IMG/VR virus record: IMGVR_UViG_3300030419_002248
Coordinates: 1 to 38,329 of that record
Reading direction: 5' to 3' (one strand)
Origin: a virus
DNA: 38,329 nucleotides
Part shown: one piece after another, positions 29,978 through 37,645 of the stretch
How positions within the stretch are numbered: position 1 is the first letter of the stretch
How the letters are laid out: each line of letters begins with the position of its first letter
Position numbers and translations under genes: made by a program
The notes under the pieces: model-generated
What the model was told of the DNA's origin: nothing
The model's input: the letters and a program-made list of their open reading frames with translations, nothing else
Database searches by the model: none

Positions 29978-30974
29978 AGAATACGCTTATTATGTAAAAG
30001 GTAATAGAATAGCTGTAGTTCAAAAAGATTGGACATTCTCAGGTGGACAAACATTGTCTCAACCTGGATTAAATGATTTAGGAACTATGGGAGCTTTATT
30101 ATGGAAAAGCCCTGTTGAGGATGTTACAAGAGGAATAGAATTGCAATATGTATATTCACCTACTTATAATCTTCAATCAACAGGTACAGAAGGGACAGAT
30201 TTTCATAGATTCTTAGGATGGGGTTCAGATGGAACTAATTTATTGTTATTTACATTTTCAGGAGCTTCTTCAGTAGTTGATTTATCTAGTTTATTTGCTG
30301 CTGATGACTGGATACTTATTAGTGGGTCAGGTAGATGGTCAGGCTTACATCAGGTTAAGTCTACAGGAGCAGCTACAGGAGTACTAACATTAAAAACTAA
30401 GTGTAATTTAAAGCCATCCAAAATAACTGTTACAGGTACATTTGAAGCTGATGATGAGACATTTATTGGTGATGATACTGGTAATATAGTAGATATAGAA
30501 ACATTTAAAGATGTTATAAATAGTACTAGAGCTAATCCTCATATTTTTATAACAGATGCAGCTCACGGCAATAATAGTGGATTATTTTCTTTGACATCAA
30601 ATGATACTTCAGGGAAAATCACTTTAAATCAAAAGATAAGTATAGATACTGATGGAGATTACACAGAAACATCAGCTACTGCAACTGATGGAGGTAGTGA
30701 TGAGGTTACTATATATAATGCTTTCCATGAGCAGCTTTCTGTATATGAAAATATTGAAGTAATGCAAGATGAATCTTTTGAAGTTGATGTTACTAGATAT
30801 CAAGGTAATGCTTTAGTTTATTATTTAAAAGCTAGATATGCTGAAGATGCAGGTAATATAGAGGGGAAAGAATATTTTATGAGAGAATTTAGAAGAATGG
30901 TAGAGAAGCATGAATCAAACAAAGTGATAGGTCCTAGAAGAATGCAAGGATTTAGTCACTTTAGCAATAATTAA
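29964..30974 (+). CDS. Tail-connector / tail structural protein
   Basis: 336 residues; ATG 29964 has only a weak AAGGAAAG site and lies inside the preceding gene. Begins EYAYYVKGNRIAVVQKDWT and continues as a beta-rich, glycine/threonine-rich structural protein; the last 60 residues are helical (YQGNALVYYLKARYAEDAGN, EYFMREFRRMVEKHE). Either an independent coupled gene or the C-terminal part of a frameshift product with the 94-residue protein. Confidence 0.55.
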   Translation: MATSKEYAYYVKGNRIAVVQKDWTFSGGQTLSQPGLNDLGTMGALLWKSPVEDVTRGIELQYVYSPTYNLQSTGTEGTDFHRFLGWGSDGTNLLLFTFSGASSVVDLSSLFAADDWILISGSGRWSGLHQVKSTGAATGVLTLKTKCNLKPSKITVTGTFEADDETFIGDDTGNIVDIETFKDVINSTRANPHIFITDAAHGNNSGLFSLTSNDTSGKITLNQKISIDTDGDYTETSATATDGGSDEVTIYNAFHEQLSVYENIEVMQDESFEVDVTRYQGNALVYYLKARYAEDAGNIEGKEYFMREFRRMVEKHESNKVIGPRRMQGFSHFSNN

Positions 30975-30982
30975 TTAACCAA

Positions 30983-31018
30983 GATGCCCATGAGAATTGT
31001 CAAGCTCGGTAAGGCATC
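30983..31018 (+). ncRNA. Small hairpin in the gap before the 112-residue gene
   Basis: GATGCC (30983-30988) pairs with GGCATC (31013-31018), with an inner GAG/CTC. No T tract. It lies nine bases after a stop and about ten bases before the ribosome site AGGAGAC of the next gene. Confidence 0.35.
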
Positions 31019-31037
31019 GTAACTTAGGAGACAAAAA

Positions 31038-31376
31038 ATGGCAACATTACAAAAATATAGTGTAGTAGAGAGTGGGAATGTAGGATTAGGTCAAGCAGGA
31101 GCTATTTTTGTTACAGGTACAGGAGGAGTTACTTGCAATAATGGAGTATTTGTAGCAATAACATTTTTAGAAGATACTGTATTTGCTTCTGGAGTAGGAG
31201 GTCTTTCAGCGGAAACAGAGCAAATGTGGCCTGATGATGCAGGTACAGGTACTGACATTGCAGATAGTGGGGGAGATGTAATAGATGGAGAAACTTTTCC
31301 AAAAGGAGTTACAATTTATGGTAGGTGGACTCAGTTTCAATTAGCATCTGGTCTTGTAATCGCTTATAGAGGATAA
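31038..31376 (+). CDS. Small beta-rich virion protein
   Basis: 112 residues, ATG with TTAGGAGACAAAAA upstream. Glycine/threonine/valine-rich (FVTGTGGVTCNNGVFVAITF, IYGRWTQFQLASGLVIAYRG). Proteins with this N-terminal GxxxVxxxGxFxAIxFLEDxxF layout occur in tail or fibre regions of marine phages, where the family has no proven function. Confidence 0.55.
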   Translation: MATLQKYSVVESGNVGLGQAGAIFVTGTGGVTCNNGVFVAITFLEDTVFASGVGGLSAETEQMWPDDAGTGTDIADSGGDVIDGETFPKGVTIYGRWTQFQLASGLVIAYRG

Positions 31377-31377
31377 T

Positions 31378-32202
31378 ATGCTAGGTTTAGGAAATAGCTT
31401 AGTAAGTCCATCATATGTTGGTGGATTTGAAAATAAATATTCACTATCATTTGACTCTACGGATGATTTCCTTGAAGCGGGGACATTAAATACTCATCTT
31501 AAAAATGTTCAAAAATTCACTATATCAATGTGGGTTTATCAAGAAGATTTAAGTACTTCAGGACAGAATGGTTTATTTGGAAAGCACGATTCAGACCACC
31601 ACAGAACATACGCTAAAATAGGTCAAGATGGTAAGATGGATTTTGGGGTTGAAAATGGTTCTGGCTCTGATGAAGGAGGTAGACTTAGGTTAACTAATGC
31701 TGATTTATCAAGTGCAGACACTTGGTATCACATTGTTTGCGTATTTGATGGGACGCAAACTGATAGCACAGTATCTGTTCAAAATAAACTTAGGGCTAAA
31801 ATTTATATAGATGGTGTTAATAAATCTGTAACTGATAGTGATGAATTTCCTACACATACATCTAATTCAACAAATTACGGTAACTTTGAACTTAGGATAG
31901 GAAACTTTCAGAATGGAACAGGTGATTGTTTTCATGGAGAGATAGATGAAGTTGGTATTTGGAATGAAGCATTAGACGCTGATGCAGTCTCTGCTTTATA
32001 TAACTCTGGAGTACCTTTTGATATATCTCAAAATCTAGGAAATTACGATAATGCCGCTAACTTACAAGCGTGGTACAGGATGGGTGATGGAACGGAAGCC
32101 GCTTCAGGGACAACGATATATGATATGTCTGGCAATAGTAACGATGCAACTATGACAAATATGGATGCTGCTACAGATTATAGCACGAATGTACCATCAT
32201 GA
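31378..32202 (+). CDS. LamG / concanavalin-A-like lectin domain protein
   Basis: 274 residues, ATG one base after the previous stop. Residues about 18-205 show the LamG_3 pattern: YSLSFDSTDDFLE, FTISMWVYQED, WYHIVCVFDGT, AKIYIDGVNK, LRIGNF, GEIDEVGIWNEALDADAVSALYN. The rest (LQAWYRMGDGTEA, YDMSGNSNDATM) is the usual partner segment. Such domains bind sugars, so it is probably a receptor-binding or head-surface adhesin. No signal peptide. Confidence 0.85.
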   Translation: MLGLGNSLVSPSYVGGFENKYSLSFDSTDDFLEAGTLNTHLKNVQKFTISMWVYQEDLSTSGQNGLFGKHDSDHHRTYAKIGQDGKMDFGVENGSGSDEGGRLRLTNADLSSADTWYHIVCVFDGTQTDSTVSVQNKLRAKIYIDGVNKSVTDSDEFPTHTSNSTNYGNFELRIGNFQNGTGDCFHGEIDEVGIWNEALDADAVSALYNSGVPFDISQNLGNYDNAANLQAWYRMGDGTEAASGTTIYDMSGNSNDATMTNMDAATDYSTNVPS

Positions 32203-32444
32203 GTAAGTATTCAAATAGAAAATGGGTTATTATAACACTAGCATCTTATACAGATGAACAGTTACAGGAAATGGTGGATAACACTATTCAAACCTCTGTA
32301 GATACCTTAAGAAAGAATAATGATAACACTAAAGCTATATTAAAATATGAAGGGAATAAACCTACCTGCTTATATGGAATGACTGCATATACTCATGGTC
32401 AAATATTAATTGAACTAGCAAAGTCGGAGTGGACAAGTGAATAA
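32199..32444 (+). CDS. Small conserved phage protein
   Basis: 81 residues; ATG overlaps the previous stop (ATGA). MSKYSNRKWVIITLASYTDE, then QTSVDTLRKNNDNTKAILKY, then a helical tail. Similar short proteins accompany tail-module genes in marine phages; function unknown. Confidence 0.55.
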   Translation: MSKYSNRKWVIITLASYTDEQLQEMVDNTIQTSVDTLRKNNDNTKAILKYEGNKPTCLYGMTAYTHGQILIELAKSEWTSE

Positions 32445-32511
32445 TTGTGACACTTGTAACAACTTTGATTTAGTAAATCTTTTTAATTTTACCTTAAAAA
32501 AGGAGGATTAA
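32437..32511 (+). CDS. Possible 24-residue CxxC microprotein
   Basis: GTG at 32437 overlaps the previous gene; the frame MNNCDTCNNFDLVNLFNFTL... ends at TAA 32509-32511, one base before the next ATG, with the next ribosome site inside it. It has one CxxC and a hydrophobic tail. It fills the gap neatly, but it is short and could be chance. Confidence 0.3.
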   Translation: MNNCDTCNNFDLVNLFNFTLKKED

Positions 32512-32512
32512 A

Positions 32513-32767
32513 ATGGTTGAAGTATTTGCAGAGTATGGTACAATAGGAGTAATGGTAGTTTTATTTGCTGGCCAAATAATGTTTTTACAGAAAACTCTAA
32601 TGGGTAAACTACAAGAAATAGAAGATATTACTATCAAATTAATTGATAGATGGAATAAGTCTGATGATATTAGGGATAGAAGACATGAATCTTTAATACA
32701 AGAAATGAATGACATTACTGATGACTTAAATTTTGTTAAAGGAAGAATGAATGGAGGAACACATTAA
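32513..32767 (+). CDS. Holin-like small membrane protein
   Basis: 84 residues, ATG with AAAAGGAGGATTAAA upstream. One N-terminal membrane helix (about 9-25, GTIGVMVVLFAGQIMFL), then a long charged amphipathic helix (about 27-80). This topology is that of single-span holins of the BhlA/UviB style, which open the membrane for lysis. First clear gene of the lysis block. Confidence 0.6.
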   Translation: MVEVFAEYGTIGVMVVLFAGQIMFLQKTLMGKLQEIEDITIKLIDRWNKSDDIRDRRHESLIQEMNDITDDLNFVKGRMNGGTH

Positions 32768-32844
32768 TGTGGCTTGATTATGTATTGTTTGGATTGTTGT
32801 TGTATGGAATTTTTTTTCTAAGTAAACATGTAAAGGATATCTAA
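32767..32844 (+). CDS. 25-residue membrane microprotein
   Basis: Starts and ends in TAATG overlaps with its neighbours (32767 and 32844). MWLDYVLFGLLLYGIFFLSK is one membrane helix with a short basic tail. Exact coupling at both ends supports a real gene, possibly a holin partner. Confidence 0.5.
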   Translation: MWLDYVLFGLLLYGIFFLSKHVKDI

Positions 32845-33659
32845 TGCAAGAGACTCTTGAGTATAATTACGCTATTACTCTTTTAAGAGATTTTGTTAAA
32901 GATAAAGGCTTTATTGAAGTACCAGCTCAATCTAGGTTGAATATAATGTCTGCTTGCGAAGATCCTTCTACTGTTGCAACCTTTAAAATCGGTGGAAAGG
33001 TTCATCCCATGATTCAATCGTCTCAGATGACACTAGAGAATGAAATTCTCCAAAATCAAGACTACAAGGGTGTGTATTGCATGAGTACCAGTTATCGTGA
33101 TGAGCCTAATCCTATTGAGGGAAGGCATTGCTTAACCTTTCCTTTATTTGAAATCGAATCCTTTGGTGGAATGGAAGATATGATAAAGTTTCAAGCAGAG
33201 TTACTAGACTATCTAGGATTTAAGAATCCAAGTGAAGTGTTATATGAACATGTGTGCCTTGAATATGATATAGATATAATAGAAGGCAAACATGAGAGTA
33301 AAATGAGGAAAGACTATGGAGATGTAATATCACTTCAATACTTCCCAGAGAGAGCCAACCCCTTCTTTAATATGAATCATCATAGAGACCATTTATACGA
33401 AAAAGTGGATGTAATTCTGGCAGGTCAAGAAACGATAGGTTCAGCCTCTAGGTCATGTGATAGGCAAAGGATGTATGATAATTTCATGTCAATATCTAAC
33501 GGAGAATATTCTCAAAAGCTATTTGATCTATTTGGCAAAGAGAGAGTCATGCAAGAATTAAATACTTATTTATCATTAGATTTTGTACCTAGATATGGGA
33601 TGGGCATTGGAATAACAAGATTATGTAGAGCTTTAAAGGAGTGTGGTATTTATGGATAG
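32844..33659 (+). CDS. Class II asparaginyl-tRNA-synthetase-like / asparagine-synthetase-like enzyme
   Basis: 271 residues with all class IIb catalytic motifs: motif 2 YRDEPNP followed by TFPLFEIE (84-105), the active-site strand GQETIGSASR (194-203, in place of the AspRS/AsnRS G-x-E-I-x-S-G-x-x-R strand), and motif 3 GMGIGITRL (252-260). QSSQMTLENEIL also fits the AsnRS/AspRS substrate loop. The N-terminal OB-fold that binds the anticodon is absent, as in archaeal asparagine synthetase A, an AsnRS paralogue. It may therefore make asparagine or an aspartyl/asparaginyl adenylate for another acceptor rather than charge tRNA. It lies between two membrane microproteins in the lysis block. Confidence 0.75.
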   Translation: MQETLEYNYAITLLRDFVKDKGFIEVPAQSRLNIMSACEDPSTVATFKIGGKVHPMIQSSQMTLENEILQNQDYKGVYCMSTSYRDEPNPIEGRHCLTFPLFEIESFGGMEDMIKFQAELLDYLGFKNPSEVLYEHVCLEYDIDIIEGKHESKMRKDYGDVISLQYFPERANPFFNMNHHRDHLYEKVDVILAGQETIGSASRSCDRQRMYDNFMSISNGEYSQKLFDLFGKERVMQELNTYLSLDFVPRYGMGIGITRLCRALKECGIYG

Positions 33660-33789
33660 TTTAAGAACAACATTATATTCTTATGGGACAATGACAGTAT
33701 GTTTTACAGAGTGGATACCATTTTATATTGGGATTACTGTAGGGATATTACAAATAATTTATTTAACTAAAAAGATTAGGAAGAAATGA
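33652..33789 (+). CDS. 45-residue membrane microprotein
   Basis: ATG at 33652 overlaps the synthetase-like gene by eight bases, and TGA overlaps the endolysin ATG. Residues 21-38 (WIPFYIGITVGILQIIYL) form a membrane helix with a basic KKIRKK tail: positive-inside topology with the N-terminus outside. Position directly before the endolysin suggests a holin, antiholin or spanin-like role. Confidence 0.55.
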   Translation: MDSLRTTLYSYGTMTVCFTEWIPFYIGITVGILQIIYLTKKIRKK

Positions 33790-34238
33790 AAGAAGATATA
33801 AAAAGTATTATTGATTGGACATTAAAGAAGATGGGTCTTTATTCAGAAGATGCATCATCTCTTATTTATGCTACAGGTATGGCTGAAACTGGTTATAGAC
33901 ATCTCTCTCAAATGGGTGATGGACCAGCTATTGGATTCTTCCAACTAGAACCTGCTACTATGAAAGATATAATGACTAATTATGTAGCATTTAGAAAACC
34001 TATCTTACATACGCTTAAAGACTTAGGATATGCTGATGATGATAGTGAGTATAGGGTAAAGGCTAATATCGCCTTACAGGTAGCATTTTGCAGGTTAAAA
34101 TACAAGCGTGACCCCTTTCCTATACCTAAAGCATCAGATAAGGAAGATCAAGCTAAGTATTGGAAAAGAGTTTATAATACAAATCTAGGTAAGGGAACAG
34201 TAGAACATTTTTTAAAAGCTAACAAGGAGAGTGTATGA
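33786..34238 (+). CDS. Endolysin, lysozyme/transglycosylase-like
   Basis: 150 residues coupled to the membrane microprotein. The segment GMAETGYRHLSQMGDGPAIG followed by FFQLEPATM has the glutamate (E34) and the G-x-x-G-x-x-Q motif arrangement of goose-type lysozyme/SLT-type muramidases (E-x-x-x, then G-a-x-G-F-x-Q). It should cleave the glycan strands of peptidoglycan at the end of infection. No signal peptide, so export must rely on a holin. The C-terminus is basic. Confidence 0.7.
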   Translation: MKEDIKSIIDWTLKKMGLYSEDASSLIYATGMAETGYRHLSQMGDGPAIGFFQLEPATMKDIMTNYVAFRKPILHTLKDLGYADDDSEYRVKANIALQVAFCRLKYKRDPFPIPKASDKEDQAKYWKRVYNTNLGKGTVEHFLKANKESV

Positions 34239-35122
34239 TATGTCCATATTGTGGCTCAGATTATATAAAAAAAGATGGAACAAGATTAAATCGTCACAAG
34301 GAGAAGTGTCAAGCTTATAGATGCAATGATTGTAAGAAATATTTTTCTCATAAGTTTAGTAATGAAGAAGTTGAAGTTAGTACTTATGAAGTTACTCCAG
34401 GAGAAGTGCTTAGTGTTAACTCTAAAAAGCCTTTAAGAATACATGGAGCTACAGATGTACATCATGGTGCTAATGAGTTTGATAAGAAAAAATTTAATGA
34501 ATTAATAGAGGAAGTATATGCAGATCCTAATGCTAGGTGGTTTTTAAATGGAGATAATATTGAGTTTATACCACCAAACTATAAAATCCCTCAAAGAGGA
34601 CAAGAGATGGAGCCTGATGACCAGCATTTATCTTTTGTGCGAAGTATTGAGAAGATTGCTGATAAGCTTATTTTTATTCGTGGCGGTAACCATGACTATA
34701 TTAGGTCTGTCAATATACTCGGTTTTGATGTTAGCAAAGTACTATCTGAAAGACTTGGTGTACCGTATTTTATGTTACCTGGGTATACTAAGATAAATAT
34801 TAATGGTAAGAATTGGAATTTAGTATCAGGACATGGCAAAAGTGGAGCAAAAAATGGAGATACTGAACTTGAGAAAATGGCTGCAGTATACTCTGAAGGA
34901 GATGTATTTTTTCTTGGTCATAATCATCAGCTCTATGCTAAACCTATGCATTCTCTACGTATTGAGAATGATAAAGAAGCTTTCCACAGAAGATGGTTTT
35001 GTAGAGGAGGAAGTTTCTTGCTCTACGCTGACTATGCAAGATACTCATTCTATCCAATAGTTAGGACAGGATGGGTAACAATGGAATTTAAAGAAGACGA
35101 AATTAATTCATGGACAAATTAA
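34235..35122 (+). CDS. Zinc-ribbon metallophosphoesterase
   Basis: 295 residues, ATG with AAGGAGAGTGT upstream. N-terminal zinc ribbon: C3-x2-C6 and C30-x2-C33 (CPYCGSDY..., CNDCKKYF), the type found in transposase-like DNA-binding heads. Then a calcineurin-like fold with all metal motifs: D74-x-H76 (DVHHG), GDN (D107), GNHD (152-154), SGHG (H200) and GHNH (228-231). It is probably a phosphodiesterase or phosphatase acting on nucleic acid or a nucleotide. Its position next to the endolysin is unusual for a nucleic-acid enzyme. Confidence 0.85.
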   Translation: MICPYCGSDYIKKDGTRLNRHKEKCQAYRCNDCKKYFSHKFSNEEVEVSTYEVTPGEVLSVNSKKPLRIHGATDVHHGANEFDKKKFNELIEEVYADPNARWFLNGDNIEFIPPNYKIPQRGQEMEPDDQHLSFVRSIEKIADKLIFIRGGNHDYIRSVNILGFDVSKVLSERLGVPYFMLPGYTKININGKNWNLVSGHGKSGAKNGDTELEKMAAVYSEGDVFFLGHNHQLYAKPMHSLRIENDKEAFHRRWFCRGGSFLLYADYARYSFYPIVRTGWVTMEFKEDEINSWTN

Positions 35123-35132
35123 AGGAGAATAT

Positions 35133-35372
35133 ATGTTAGATTTTTTTAGCTGGTCAAATCTATTTTACCTAATTGCTTTAATCATAGCAGGTGTAGCTAC
35201 AATGATGGCTGCTAAGTATAAAACTATGATGAAAGAGATAGGTGATGTAGCTAAAGTTCTTGAAGAAGCATATGCTGATAAAAAGGTAACTGCTGCTGAG
35301 AAGAAAAAGATTATGAAAGAAGTACTTGATGTGCTTAAGAGTGTAATTAATTTAAAATGGAAAATATTTTAA
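35133..35372 (+). CDS. Membrane protein with amphipathic tail (holin-like candidate)
   Basis: 79 residues, ATG with AAAGGAGAATAT upstream. Residues 10-27 (LFYLIALIIAGVATMMAA) are one membrane helix; the rest is an alternately charged helical tail containing an EEAYADKKVTAAEKKKI repeat-like stretch. Similar to short holin-type or tail-assembly membrane proteins. Last gene of the lysis block. Confidence 0.55.
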   Translation: MLDFFSWSNLFYLIALIIAGVATMMAAKYKTMMKEIGDVAKVLEEAYADKKVTAAEKKKIMKEVLDVLKSVINLKWKIF

Positions 35373-35383
35373 GGAGGTAAAAT

Positions 35384-35830
35384 ATGGCTATTACAACAGC
35401 TTCAGCTTTTGCTAGTAGTACAACTGCTGGATATACAGTTAGGACATCTTCTACAACTTCAGCTTTAGCTAATACTGGAGACACTATAGTTTCAGCGGCT
35501 ATAGATACTAGCGTAGATCCTATAGAAAATAAAAAGATTGTTGTAGGAGTTGAAGTAAAGACAGCTTTTGCTAATGTAGAAGCTCATCTCGGATATCAAT
35601 TATCACATAATGGAAGCGATTTTACTCAGACTGTGGACATATCTACAGATACTACCCCAGATGTAGCAGAGGTCCATGTATTTACTGCAGATCTTACTAA
35701 TGTATATGCACCTTATATTAGATTTATATTTAATCCTAGCAGTAGTGTAAAAGGTATTCTTGGAGCTGCTTCAGATAATGTAAATGTAGGGACAAGTGGT
35801 CAATTACAATTTTTCTTTGCATATAGATAA
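35384..35830 (+). CDS. Small beta-rich tail or decoration protein
   Basis: 148 residues, ATG with TAAGGAGGTAAAAT upstream. Threonine/serine/alanine-rich, beta-strand pattern (KKIVVGVEVKTAFANVEAHL, then YAPYIRFIFNPSSSVKGI); no cysteine and few lysines. Probably a virion surface protein. No family recognised. Confidence 0.5.
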   Translation: MAITTASAFASSTTAGYTVRTSSTTSALANTGDTIVSAAIDTSVDPIENKKIVVGVEVKTAFANVEAHLGYQLSHNGSDFTQTVDISTDTTPDVAEVHVFTADLTNVYAPYIRFIFNPSSSVKGILGAASDNVNVGTSGQLQFFFAYR

Positions 35831-35907
35831 TGAAAGTTAAAATTAAATATAGTTGGAAATATAATACATCTATTCCAAATATAAGGATAATATATAGATA
35901 TGCCTAA
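35830..35907 (+). CDS. Possible 25-residue basic microprotein
   Basis: ATG overlaps the previous stop (TAATG), and the end overlaps the next gene by eight bases. MKVKIKYSWKYNTSIPNIRI is basic and could be chance. The fit between neighbours is the only support. Confidence 0.3.
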   Translation: MKVKIKYSWKYNTSIPNIRIIYRYA

Positions 35908-37591
35908 ACAGAGTTTCTCTATGTTTGACTTTAAAGGAGGCATGAATCATAGTTCTAATGGATTAGATATTGATTTGCTTCCTAAAAAGCAAGTTAGAAC
36001 AGCTAACAAAGTACATTTTGACAATGCAGGGACTATATCAAGAGCTGAAGATTATCCTACTTTTGATGATGGGAATGTTGTAACCAGTGGTAATATATCC
36101 AATCTTTATAAAGATTTAGATATAGGCATAGGTCATTCAAGTCCTTCTAATACTGCAGCTTTAGATATTGCTATAGCAGATGTAGATAGCCCAACAGATA
36201 CTTTGTCTTGGGAAGATGGAGGATATAGTTTTAGATATACAGTGTGTAGAGATCTAGGTAATGGTATTATAGAGGAAGGGCCTCTACAAGCGTTTAAAAC
36301 TGCTGCTAATTGTACTAATGTAGATATGAGTGGAGACTCTAAGGGTAAATTTACTTTTACTCATAGTGGAGACGGAGCAGATGACCCTGGACATCCTGAG
36401 CATTTTGATAGTGACTATGAAGGTAAAATATGTGGAAGAGTATATTACGCTAGAACAGAAGGGCAGGGATATCAGAGTCAAACAGGCTATATACATTTAT
36501 GCGATTTAATATTAACTGATTATGATGCTGCTGATAAAGTATTACCTAGACCTGTAGATCAGACAGGTACACCAACTAATAATTATATAAATATAGAAGA
36601 ACCTCCCTCTGCTTCTTCATTTGAAATGAATAGTGGATACCCAAGTGATGTAGGGATTTTAGATGTTTCTTCTTCTGTAGGGATATTTTCATTAGTAGAG
36701 GCTAAAACTACTATTGGTCTAGTAACTTATGTAGCTAAAGATGGTTATATATATAGAAATGTACCTGGACAACCTGATATATGGCCTTCAGATAATTGGA
36801 TAGATATGACAAAGTATGGTACAACTGCTCCTAGTGGGTCTTTATTAAGTGGACCTTGTTCTGCTATGTACGGCACAGGTAATATATTAATGTACTTTAC
36901 TCAAAATGAATTAATTCTATTTGATGTTAATAAAGATCTTATTGTTAAAGAAATGAAAGGCTATGGATTAGAACATAAAGTTCATTCATGTCAATGTGAA
37001 GAAGGAGTAGTATGGTTAGGAGGGAATCTAACTAATGCTTTTGAAGATGCTAGTTATCAAGGAACAAGCTATGATTTTGCTCCATCTGTATATTATTTTA
37101 ATGGACAAGAAGTTAGAGATTTAAATAGTAATAGAGTGCTCTTGTCAAGCGCAGCTCAAGAACAATTACAATATAATAAAGAAAGAAGGTGGTTAAAATT
37201 TGGAGGATCTTCAGGGAGTGAGTCTATTGCATGCTACTATAGCTTTAATAGCGATACTTGGTTTCATGATCAAACAGTTTCTAATGGATATTCGAGCCAA
37301 CCTTCAATAGAGTTTCCTGCTTTTACTAATGGAGAGCCAGGAAGAATAAAAAAAATATATAAAATAATAGTTCATGGAGGAGGAACTTCTCCAACTTTAC
37401 AGGCTAGAGATGAAGACCAAAGCAATATTGTTCTTGAATTACAATCAGGGGGAGATTCTTATCAAACTGAATATAAACCAAGTTCTTCATGTAAAGTTAA
37501 AGAACTCTATTTAAAGTTTATGGGTCAAATATCAGCATTATATCCTTTTAAAGGTATAAGTATAATTTATAGAATGACAAATAAATTTTAA
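35900..37591 (+). CDS. Tail stabilisation / beta-propeller-like tail protein
   Basis: 563 residues, ATG with a weak ATAAGGATA site. The N-terminus FSMFDFKGGMNHSSNGLDID and repeated strands of the form GTGNILMYFTQNELILFDV and GVVWLGGNLTNAF suggest a beta-propeller, as in P22 gp10-like or T7 gp12-like tail proteins that start F-x-G-G-m-n. It would form the tail tube end or its plug. Assigned by fold pattern and position before the tail fibre. Confidence 0.65.
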   Translation: MPKQSFSMFDFKGGMNHSSNGLDIDLLPKKQVRTANKVHFDNAGTISRAEDYPTFDDGNVVTSGNISNLYKDLDIGIGHSSPSNTAALDIAIADVDSPTDTLSWEDGGYSFRYTVCRDLGNGIIEEGPLQAFKTAANCTNVDMSGDSKGKFTFTHSGDGADDPGHPEHFDSDYEGKICGRVYYARTEGQGYQSQTGYIHLCDLILTDYDAADKVLPRPVDQTGTPTNNYINIEEPPSASSFEMNSGYPSDVGILDVSSSVGIFSLVEAKTTIGLVTYVAKDGYIYRNVPGQPDIWPSDNWIDMTKYGTTAPSGSLLSGPCSAMYGTGNILMYFTQNELILFDVNKDLIVKEMKGYGLEHKVHSCQCEEGVVWLGGNLTNAFEDASYQGTSYDFAPSVYYFNGQEVRDLNSNRVLLSSAAQEQLQYNKERRWLKFGGSSGSESIACYYSFNSDTWFHDQTVSNGYSSQPSIEFPAFTNGEPGRIKKIYKIIVHGGGTSPTLQARDEDQSNIVLELQSGGDSYQTEYKPSSSCKVKELYLKFMGQISALYPFKGISIIYRMTNKF

Positions 37592-37605
37592 CAGTAAACA
37601 CGAAA
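37583..37605 (+). promoter_or_regulatory. 23-base repeated motif, copy 2 (candidate late promoter)
   Basis: The sequence AAATTTTAACAG followed by TAAACACGAAA overlaps the tail gene stop and lies in front of the tail fibre gene. It matches the copy at 21080-21101 with one inserted base and one substitution. TATAAT follows at 37614-37619. The gap to the next start (37592-37645) also repeats TTTAGTATTA. Confidence 0.45.
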
Positions 37606-37645
37606 TGATTAGATATAATGAAAGGTTTAGTATTATTTTAGTATT

